A stretch of DNA of 64,000 nucleotides from Corythucha ciliata (taxonomy: Eukaryota; Arthropoda; Insecta; Hemiptera; Tingidae), in the NCBI GenBank assembly GCA_038030265.1, contig CM075943.1, positions 28,892,001 through 28,956,000 on the forward strand, given 5' to 3'. Positions 56,001-64,000 of the stretch are shown in pieces. The position numbers and the translations under genes are program-made. Numbering within the stretch: position 1 is the first letter of the stretch; each line of letters starts with the position of its first letter. The notes under the pieces are model-generated. The model made no database searches and was not told the DNA's origin. It saw only the letters and a program-made list of their open reading frames with translations.

Positions 56001-59000
56001 GGCACTAACAACCTTCAAGGGAGAGGAAAAATTGTTAACGCGTCGATATGTCGATTATTTGGAGAAAAAATGTACCTCTCGAGAGCTGTCCCATTCGATG
56101 TCTGCTGCATCCAAACCGGGTAAGTCAAGACCTAAACCTCGACGGCCTCGCTGTTTCGACATTTCAACCGGCTCAACTCTTCCTTGAGAATGTTTACCAA
56201 GACCTTTGCCGGTTTTGTAACCCATTCTTTCCTGCAGATGAGGAGGGAGGGGATGTCGAATTTTAGTTTAATTGAAACAAACAGTTTGGAATAAAATCGT
56301 ACCATAATCGATTTTCCTTTGTTCCCGTCAGTAATTGGTCCGACCACTTTGAGTTTGGCCGCTGAAGCTGTTCGAGGCTTTTTACTCGGCGGTGCGATTT
56401 TATCGTTGGACGCAGAAGACGACCGGCGTCTTTTTTTCCCCGACGATGTCGCGTCTTCACTTGCATTGGATGCTTCGTCGTCGTCATCATCGTCATCGTC
56501 TTCATTCGTCGACGAAGTCGCGTTAAAGTGATTTTTAAATGATGGCATCGAAGCGCAATCCTCTTCCGTTCCACTTTCGACCGACAGTCGGATGTTGTAC
56601 TCGCTGTTGTCACTTTTGAAGTGATCATCTTGCAGTGAGTTCTCGTCACTTGAGCCTAAATCAAAACGATGAAATAAATTTAACGGTAACATGAAAAGCG
56701 ACGAATTTTCCGAAGAAGCAGTGTAACGAAACAAAGGTGGGGGAAGGGGTCAGAGTTCCAGTCTGAAATTAATTAACGAACAAGAAAAATGAGTTGACGT
56801 GTAAAGAAAATCAATTAACGAAAATCATATTAGTACAGGAAATAAAGCTTTAAAAAACGGCAGAGTAGCAGCAAAATAAGGTCCAACTTCAAATGTGGCT
56901 TAAAAAAAACTTTTGGATGTATCGAAGAGTCCGCAACGATACGGGGTGGCAAACATCCTTTGAAAGGAGGGTAGACGTTGGTCATATAAGGAATGAAGAA
57001 ATTTTCCCGAACGGGGTATCTAATCCAATGTAGTTTTGTGTGCCGAGTCGATAAAAATCAACCACAAGTCCGTCCGACGATTAGTTTTTGAGTTACGACG
57101 TAAATTGTACAAAAAAAATTGGTTTTTGGCTTAAATAATACCAAAAAATCCTCACGTCCAACGTTTAGCAATGCAGTTGACGTAGATGTGATTTTCAAAG
57201 TAGTTTTTGGCGCTGAATTGAAAGAATGGTGGCTCGTTTCGCTGCCGCTGCCAATATTCTTTGAGTCACTAACGAAAATACCTGAAAAAACGAGTTTTTC
57301 CCGATACTTTGATGTGCAATGAAAATGTGTATCAAGATTTTGGGAGGACTAACCATGTTCTCTAATCTTACGTAGTTTTGTGTGCTAGATAGAATGAGCG
57401 TTCGCAGGTATCGCTGGGGTCAAAACTTTCTGAGATACGCCCCCACAAATATAAGAACAAATCCTTTAAAAATGCTACAGATGTTTGTCAGTAACTGTAA
57501 CGTTTCTGATATTGCTCGGCAGCTTATAATAGAGATCGATCGAGACATACACGAAACTACCAGATGCCACCCAGAGCCTCGTGAACCCCTTGACTAGATC
57601 ATCCGCACCTCTCATCGGATAGGAGTGAACATCTCTGCCCGTAGATAAATCGCTCCGATTCTCCGCCACATACATCAGGCACTAAAAGATGAAGATTTCC
57701 GGGAGATTAAGAATTCTCTGCCTTCTATTTCGCGGCTTAAAACAAGAAAAAAAGCCAATACACGATCCCTGGACCCTGTGGAGGCTACTTAACGGCAAGA
57801 ATTGACAAAAGAAGCTGATTCGCGGTTTTTGAACACCATTTCACGGCTAATTGAGAAAAAGCGCTAATGGGAAAATTGCTCGGTTAAAATTAAGAAAATC
57901 TGCTGATTCGTAATTTCTGGAAGCATTTTGAGGCCTGCACGGGCCCACAAGAAGACCCAAAGCTAGCAATTTTGTGAAAGTGCTGGACCAGACACGTCAA
58001 TGCCACTCATCCTGCTTCAAGACAAGACTCATCCTGCGCCGTGTTGGGTTCCACCATGTCACTAAACAAATAGCGCCGAAACTAGCAAATTTCCCGGAAA
58101 TTAAGACCCGAAATTCGCTATTTCGAGGATATTCAACCCAAAAAACATTCAACATGGCGGATATTTAGCTCAAACAGGCTTTGGGCGCTGTGGGTGGGGG
58201 AAATTAAGACCCCAAAACTTGCAGTTTCAGTTTCTGCTTAGTCATTTTAATAGCCCGTACAATCGGACCACGAGTGGGAAAACCACGGGCTAAATATACA
58301 GTTTTCTATTAAAATAGTCGGGCGAAAGAGGGGAGGGGAACGAATTTGTTAGTTTCTACTCGACTTGTTTTTTCGGTAAGTCAGCCAAATTCTGGCGAAG
58401 CCAGAAGGGTACGCATTAGGTCAGCAGCGTAGCCTGGTTCAGTTCTGGCTACGCCCTCGGTGGAATTGTCAGGTTACGGTCAGAAAATTTGGAATAGAAG
58501 GTTACTCGGACAATTTCACGGAAGAGATGCCGGTGGGGGCACATTCAGGTCCGTATTTATGAACGTTCCTTGAAGCTTCCTTGAGTCAAGGAACCGTTGA
58601 GAACAGTCTTGATCACAATAAAAACATCTGTTTTAATGAATTTCAAGGGTTCCTTAATGTCAAGGAACGTTCATAAATACGGGCATTAGTGTCTGGTGAT
58701 GAATTTCGATTTCCTTGCAGAGTGCTAAATTAATACGTCACTGTTTTGGGGTAAACAACCAGTTTTTTATGCCAAAAATCCTATTTTCAAGGTTACGGGG
58801 AGGCACGCGTCATAGGCGCCCCCTCCTCACTGGTCGAACCTCAAGATTAAGACTACGCAAGAGGGGACGAAACTGGTCGATTTCTCACGATACCAAAGCC
58901 CCCCTGGGAGAACAGCATTTCACCTCGTCGTTCATACTAAACATAAAAGGCATCAGCAAGCCCATCAGTAGTTCCAGTCTGCCAGTACCATAAAATTCGT

Positions 59001-59266
59001 GCCCGAGTCCTCTATAGAAGCGGCACCATTTTTTAGGCTCTCAAACAGCTAATCATTCCCGAATAGCATTTCTATAACGTAAAGAAAGGCATACTGACCC
59101 CATTATAACTGTTGATGTACGTTTTCCATTTATACCAGCAATAAAATTGAAAAGAAACGCACAAATGTGTGATAAAACAGTAAATAGCCAAAAAAAGAAG
59201 AAACTCCTAATTCAGGATTTCTCGTTACAACTATCGTAAATTCATGAAATTACCTGATGAAGACAT
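53079..59266 (-). CDS. CMTR1: Cap-specific mRNA (nucleoside-2'-O-)-methyltransferase 1
   Basis: CMTR1 transfers a methyl group from S-adenosylmethionine to the ribose 2'-O of the first transcribed nucleotide (cap-0 to cap-1) in the nucleus. My model has 16 coding exons, 2568 bases, 855 aa: 59254-59266, 56303-56655, 56076-56231, 55845-56012, 55624-55791, 55348-55543, 55179-55288, 54807-55036, 54562-54747, 54291-54478, 54110-54226, 53800-54022, 53615-53731, 53450-53553, 53267-53381, 53079-53202. All junctions are GT..AG and in phase. Domains: acidic Ser-rich N-terminus with KKRRR basic signal; G-patch (about 125-172, [10 protein letters not shown]); Rossmann methyltransferase with [12 protein letters not shown] (301-312) and the K-D-K-E tetrad at K266, D387, K427, E464; guanylyltransferase-like region; WW domain (about 778-807). 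Length is close to the usual 835. The tiny first exon (MSSS) is inferred from phase. Intron 10 (62 nt) is also inferred: without it the frame breaks. Confidence 0.93.
56656..59253 (-). other. Long first intron of CMTR1
   Basis: About 2.6 kb, while most other introns of this gene are 50-150 nt. It holds the 'CTAATTC' degenerate array (57720-57930), a family-1 MITE (58547-58684) and otherwise unassigned sequence. No exon was needed to complete the coding frame. Confidence 0.5.
58547..58684. mobile_element. Tourist-like MITE, family 1, copy 4
   Basis: Palindromic, TCCGTATTTATGAACGTTCC to ..GTTCATAAATACGGG. TTA follows the right end, but the left flank is not TWA, so the target duplication is unclear. 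Located in CMTR1 intron 1. Confidence 0.7.
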
Positions 59267-59548
59267 GGCTAAATGATGTTCTCGTACTCAGGATACTTTT
59301 TTGTCACATAACTAGGAAAAATCTATGATTGTTCCAATTTTATTATATTTTATTTTTTTCAAACTGTGTAGTCTCAGGGAAAAATTTAATCTCGAAATAT
59401 CGTAAGCTTGATAACCTGCACGACTGAAACCTTCTCATTGATTACAACAGAAACAGTCCAGCAGGCTTCCTTTCTTTCTTGACCGCCCTCGTGGAAGTGG
59501 AGCGAGTTTGTTGTGTTTTTCAGCGTTTCTGGTTAATTCGCTGGCCTG
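59267..59548. promoter_or_regulatory. Head-to-head promoter region of CMTR1 and RpL9, with RpL9 leader exon
   Basis: CMTR1 reads left from 59266 and RpL9 reads right. A pyrimidine tract (CCTTTCTTTCTTGACC, about 59469-59484) looks like the 5'-TOP start of a ribosomal protein mRNA. It opens a short non-coding exon that ends at a consensus donor (59548, CTG|GTAAGT). This leaves roughly 200 bp between the two transcription units. No TATA box is obvious, as is usual for TOP promoters. Confidence 0.55.
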
Positions 59549-59768
59549 GTAAGTTTTATCCGTTAACATCGACGTTTTTATTTTGAGTTATGATGATTTT
59601 TTGGGTTTATTTGTTCCTTGGAAGGGAGATGTACCTTTTTTAAAAGACACGGCTTTGTATTGTGTTGAGTTGAGTTTCGATCAAGGTTATAAAAAGTCTC
59701 TGTGTTTGACGACGTCTCCTTATTTAACGTCCTTTAATTTTTGCTTCTTTGTACGTCTTTTCCAGACA

Positions 59769-60887
59769 ATGAAACAAATTGTAGTCAACCAATGCGTCAA
59801 AATCCCCGACGGAGTCTCTTGTCACGTTAAATCGCGACTCGTCACCGTCAAAGGGCCCCGCGGTGTTTTGAAGCGAACCTTCAGGCATTTGGCTCTGGAC
59901 ATTTCGATGACCAATCCTCGCCAGTTGAAAGTCGAAAAATGGTTCGGTACGAAGAAAGAGTTGGCCGCTGTTCGTACGGTCTGCTCTCATATTGAGAACA
60001 TGATCAAGGGAGTGACGAAGGTGAGTCGGTTTATTTATATGTTTGGTGTGTGGGCCATGAGTACCACGCAATTTTGGCTATTCGTTGCATGAGCACTCCA
60101 GACCGGGCTTAATTACTTGACCATTCCCAAGCGTTTAGCAGTCTCTTAAAATAACTGTACGTGGTAGTTGTTGGTACCTTGTAGTAATCGATACGGGTTA
60201 ACACTAACCTATCGGTAACTTACTTACCGATAAAATTACCTAAAAGACTGATACTATTTGCCTAATTTTTGTGTTTATGCGCTTTCATGGTCGGTGACTC
60301 TGTAGTTTTCCTTCGGCCTAAACTTTCGTTCCTTTCATTTTCCGGTGCACTGTAAAGCTGTCCTCTTCGCTTCACAATGTTGTTACGCCTCATTCGATTG
60401 CACCATTACCGCGAATTCGTGTCATCATCATCAACATGGTTCAGATTTGGTGGCGCCTTCACTCTTTTTTTTTCCAAATTCGCAGGGTTTCATGTACAAA
60501 ATGAGAGCCGCGTACGCTCACTTTCCCATCAACTGCGTCGTTTCGGAAGGCAACTCAGTCATCGAGATCCGTAATTTCCTCGGCGAAAAATACATTCGTA
60601 AAGTGAAAATGGCTCCCGGTGTCACTGTGACTAATTCGACCAAACAGAAGGACGAGCTCATTCTCGAGGGTAACAACATCGAAGATGTGTCGAGATCAGG
60701 TAAATTCTAGTGGTTTTAGGAGTTGTTTTTGTTGTGGACCGAGATTGATATCTCCCCCCTCCTTTCTCGTTTGTTATTTTCAGCCGCCCTCATCCAGCAG
60801 TCGACGACTGTTAAAAACAAAGATATCCGTATGTTTTTGGACGGATTGTATGTGTCTGAAAAAACGACTGTAGTCCAAGAAGAGTAA
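59769..60887 (+). CDS. RpL9: 60S ribosomal protein L9 (uL6)
   Basis: Structural protein of the cytosolic large ribosomal subunit (uL6 family), near the factor-binding region. Three coding exons: 59769-60020, 60486-60699, 60784-60887. Together they make 570 bases, 189 aa, the usual eukaryotic length. Family signatures are clear: [15 protein letters not shown] at the start, [48 protein letters not shown] and [20 protein letters not shown] near the end. Junctions are consensus (gacgaag|gtgagt; cgcag|ggtttc; tcag|gtaaat; ttttcag|ccgcc). A non-coding first exon upstream carries the 5'-TOP tract. The start chosen is three bases after the acceptor, as in other animals where the intron falls just before the ATG. 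No unusual features. Confidence 0.97.
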
Positions 60888-60899
60888 AATCCTTGGTCT

Positions 60900-60905
60900 A
60901 ATAAA
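60900..60905 (+). terminator. RpL9 polyadenylation signal
   Basis: AATAAA 12 nt after the stop codon, consistent with the short 3' UTRs of ribosomal protein mRNAs. Confidence 0.7.
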
Positions 60906-61560
60906 TTTTTAACAACTTCGTTTTTTCCATTGTCTTTCACTGGAGTTTTTCGCCAACATACGGTCCTATAATCGTTGTCAGAGTAGCCCCCCCCCCTGCA
61001 ATTCGCTTTACCATATTGCTTCAATTAATTTTGTTCCATCATATAGTGTCCGTGGGTGGTTATCAAGGCTTCTTCCCTTGGACAGGACAATTAGTGCCAA
61101 TTTAGGTGAGTCGCTGGGTGAAAATGGTGGGAGGGGGGGTCTAACGAGGACCCGTGTCAAAGTAGGCCCGCCAAAATTGCGGGCAATATCTACTGTTCCG
61201 AAGAGATAATTGTTTGATCGATGGTGTGAGGGCCAGTGTGACTGTGGGGGCGGGTATACGCTAATCTGACAACGAGAATTCGAAGGCGTTTGACTGAGGG
61301 AAGTTATTCGGTTGGTGGACCGCGTGTCGAACGATTTGCACAGAAATTGAGGCACCCATTGCTTAAAAGTCGGGGCAGCAAGATGACAAGCCTCGGCTAG
61401 TTAACTAGACTCAGAGAGTTCTCCTCATGTGTTTGTCGATTTGGCTTATTGAAATTACAAATCTGATGATTTGGCTGTAACTAAAACCTAAGGTCGTTAC
61501 CACAATCAAACTAAAATGATCGTTTCTCCTGGGCCTTTCCCCGTTTTACGGATAAAAGAA
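60906..61560. other. Intergenic spacer downstream of RpL9
   Basis: C-run near 60988. Nothing recognised. Confidence 0.3.
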
Positions 61561-62300
61561 ATGACTAATTGTCACTTTGGCACTTACAACCCACATATTC
61601 GCGGATTTCCGCTTTATCAAAACCTCATTCTGCGCATTTTTTTTCTTTCAGAACCAATTTTCTGGTATTTTTGCCATTAAAAAAAAAAAATTGCGAACTT
61701 GGCTCTCTCTGTAATTTGTTTTACAAGTTTAGCGAATTCGAAATAGTAGCTTGGACCGTTTTAAAACCAAATTTCGTGATTTTGGCTCTATCAAACCCCA
61801 GATCCACTGCTGATAATCGGGGTCTTCTACAACAATTCAAATGCCAGTGATTCTATGATCTTTAAAAAACCTTTGCACTCACAAGCCTCAGTTTTTCGCT
61901 CTGTCAAACCCAAATATTGCGCACTTCACTCTTTATGTAACTAAATTCCGTGGCTTAACACTAGCTCTTTCAAACCCAAATTCCGCGGATCTTATTCACT
62001 CTTTCCAAAACCAAAGTTTGTGGCTTCATCTCTTTCTTAAATTAGTTTTGCAGGTTTGCTTACTTCAAAAACCTGATTTGGCTTATTCTAATGCCAAATT
62101 CAAATAATTGGCCCAAATTCCGCTCTTACAAGCCCCATTTTCGCTCTTTCAAACCCAAACGCAGATTTTAACTTTTTCCAAAACCAGATTGCGTGGCTTT
62201 AGCTCCTTCAGACCCATTTTTCGCGTATTTTTACTCTACACACATCAATCCCCCGCTTTTAGCCCTTTCTAAAATCAGGTTCGCAGGTTTGGCTAATTCT
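61561..62300. repeat. Degenerate 30-40-nt repeat array
   Basis: At least fifteen loose units such as 'ggctctatcaaaccc' and 'aaaaccaaatttcgtgattt', all in one orientation. Confidence 0.55.
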
Positions 62301-62359
62301 GAGTAAATAAAAATTAACGAACGTTAGTTTCACGTCGTTGTGCGAGAGTAATGTGTTAC

Positions 62360-63500
62360 CTGTAGCTAGTGTTGAATCGATACTAGTGAATAGAGTAAAG
62401 TATCGATACCCAGTAGTTTTGGTATCGATACTTTTATCGATACCAAGTATTATTTCGATACTGGGAAATGTATACTTTAGGAATCGATACTTATCATTCA
62501 ATGCTGAGTACGATTCGAGACTCTTTAATCAATGCGTATTGATTCACTGGTACGATTCCGAATCAATACCGAGTGTTATTTACAGATTTATTTTAATTAA
62601 AGAATGGAAAAACGTAGAATATGGTTTATTTATGAAATATAAAAAGGGAATTATTTACAATCCGGTTTTGAACTGTACGTCGCCGGAACTAGCCCTCAAG
62701 CTATTAATAATAGGAAAATTAGGCTGGCGGAAGCAGAAAAGGGAGGATATAATCGGGCGAGGTACTTACTAACTCCCCAAAGTCCACGATGCTTCCTCTT
62801 CGCCTCGGGTGGCCAACGCCGCGCCGTTCCTTTCTTCCTTTGTCAGAATCCCCGGTCTATCGACTCTATTTTAAGGGGAGGACGATCAATCCGTCGACGA
62901 CTATTATTGGAAGAAAAGGAAAAATGACAAAATTTAAGACACAAACTTAAAACTGGCAATGAGAACGAAACTCAGGAGGACTCACAAAGGCAGTCGCCAT
63001 ATCGAATACAGTTTTTTCTTAGCGGGAGTCATACCTCGCCCATAGAGAGTTAAAAAAGAGAGGGATTTTTTGGCGGAAGCTTGAGGGCCATCGATTGTTT
63101 AAATTAAAGTTAGGGAATTCCAACGAACAACTTTTGTAACTAATTTAGAAAACAAATTTAAACCTGACTATATAAACATGAACTATACAAAATTACCATA
63201 AAATTAATGATTAAGACTGAACACCGAGTATTTACTCGTTTGAATCAACACCCATTCGATACAGAGTATTTACTCGTTTGAATCAAAACACCCATTCGAT
63301 ACCGACTATTTACTCGTTTGAATCAATACCCATTCGATACCGATTAAAAGTACTCATTTGAATCAATACCCATTCGATACTGAGTATTTACTTGTTTGAA
63401 TCAATACCCATTCGATACCGAGTAAAAGTACTCATTTGAAACGAAACTGTGTCGAATGGGCATTGATTCAAGTAAATACTCGGTTAATATTGCTAGTATG
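62360..63500. repeat. Repeat-rich region with CGATAC motifs and a 40-bp tandem array
   Basis: 62365-62480 has many ATCGATAC motifs. 63222-63440 consists of about six units of roughly 38-45 bp (ttgaatcaatacccattcga core), followed by one inverted unit to about 63490. The start tagtgttgaatcgatac resembles a hAT end, but I could not match a right end or flanking duplication. Confidence 0.5.
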
Positions 63501-63540
63501 ATCGCTTAGACTACGAGGGTTAGTAGGTAATGCATGCAAG

Positions 63541-64000
63541 AAACTGTAGCCGTAGGAGCCTACGTTGTCCGTCTTCCCTCGTTGAGGTGCGTTAGAAACG
63601 AACCGGTTTCGGCTGCTCGCCATCTTCAGCGTCTGTAAGACCAACTGAAACTGTGTGGTAGTGTGGTACTGGTGTCACCCCCCTGTATTTATACCTCCCG
63701 TCGTAAGCCCTCCCTTTCACTTTCCCCCACTGTCACTCCTGGTGTGTATGTTTACAATGAAAAAGCTCCCCCTCTAATATCCCAACCAAAATTACATAAA
63801 CCGGATATACCCATCAGACCAGTAGTTAACTCTACAACAGCTCCAGCTTACAAACTAGCAAAACATATAGCCCAGATCCTAAAAAGCAAAATTAAACTTA
63901 GGAATACTTACACACTGAGAAACTCTTCAGACTTAATAGAAAAACTTGATAGTGTCACCGTTCCAGAGGGTTCAATCTTGGTATCATTCGACATCAAAGA
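63541..64000 (+). mobile_element. Penelope-like element, 5' portion, cut by the window edge
   Basis: From about 63745 a plus-strand frame reads NEKAPPLISQPKLHKPDIP, then IRPVVNSTTAPAYKLAKHI, and ends at the window edge with GSILVSFDIK. This is the N-terminal RT signature of Penelope-like elements (PK.HK....RP..S...P.Y.LAK; LVSFDI). The 63541-63740 stretch is the terminal segment of such an element in the opposite orientation. It has a TATAAATA box near 63695 and a hammerhead ribozyme, both on the minus strand. An inverted terminal segment ahead of the frame is a known arrangement for this class. Confidence 0.75.
63592..63638 (-). ncRNA. Hammerhead ribozyme (type I, minimal stem III)
   Basis: On the minus strand: TTACAGACG, core CTGAAGA, stem II (T)GGC-gagca-GCC, core GAAAC, stem III ACC/GGT, then CGTTTCTAA. 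TTACAGACG pairs with CGTTTCTAA (stem I, one G-U, one mismatch). All conserved core positions (CUGANGA and GAAA) are kept. Very short stem III with a self-complementary ACCGGT is the form reported in Penelope-like elements, where activity is thought to need dimers. Confidence 0.6.

Noticed and set aside
56263..56649. Long minus-strand frame overlapping the CMTR1 N-terminal exon
   Set aside because: It is an alternative reading of the same exon; the CMTR1 frame is supported by splice phases and the downstream protein family.
62338..62772. 144-codon plus-strand frame
   Set aside because: Much of it is translated ATCGATAC repeats; no domain.

Overview
The window reads as nuclear DNA of an animal, most likely an arthropod. 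Genes are split by introns with GT..AG ends, many of them only 50-90 nt. The two genes I can name, ribosomal protein L9 and the mRNA cap methyltransferase CMTR1, look invertebrate. The rest is AT-rich sequence crowded with DNA transposons, miniature inverted-repeat elements (MITEs), non-LTR retrotransposon remnants and a Penelope-like element. Runs of 9-14 C or G are unusually common.

Layout. 1-438: open stretch on the minus strand running off the left edge, probably an exon. 0.4-25 kb: few coding traces (candidate minus-strand exons at 5.07-5.15, 6.44-6.59 and 16.86-17.06 kb), among a hAT element (1.88-3.31 kb), a 1-kb foldback element with tRNA-like arms (3.35-4.41 kb), a PIF/Harbinger-like element with a broken MADF gene (9.1-10.8 kb), a 511-bp hAT element with perfect 8-bp target duplications (23.0-23.6 kb) and long degenerate repeat arrays. 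25.8-27.7 kb: 5'-truncated non-LTR retrotransposon (RT, RNase H, zinc knuckle). 28.3-30.4 kb: PIF/Harbinger-like element with a Myb/SANT-like fragment. 32.2-32.4 kb: possible minus-strand leader exon. 34.4-35.0 kb: inverted duplicate of the last two CMTR1 exons. 36.0-38.3 kb: element with about 470-bp terminal inverted repeats carrying a frameshifted PIN/XPG-like fragment. 40.4-41.8 kb: second copy of the PIF-like family. 43.1-48.3 kb: cluster of small, unnamed minus-strand gene models. 51.1-52.3 kb: decayed non-LTR remnant. 53.1-59.3 kb: complete CMTR1 (16 coding exons, 855 aa, minus). 59.8-60.9 kb: complete RpL9 (plus). 62.3-63.5 kb: repeats. 63.5-64 kb: start of a Penelope-like element behind an inverted terminal segment that contains a hammerhead ribozyme.

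How it works together. RpL9 and CMTR1 start head to head about 200 bp apart and probably share a promoter region. One supplies the large ribosomal subunit and the other completes the cap-1 structure of mRNA, so both serve translation. The mobile elements are nested in one another and all show damage or are non-autonomous. I saw no convincing new multi-gene system. The most unusual signals are the recent inverted duplication of the CMTR1 3' end, the antisense hammerhead ribozyme, and a degenerate 30-40-nt repeat scattered over more than ten sites.
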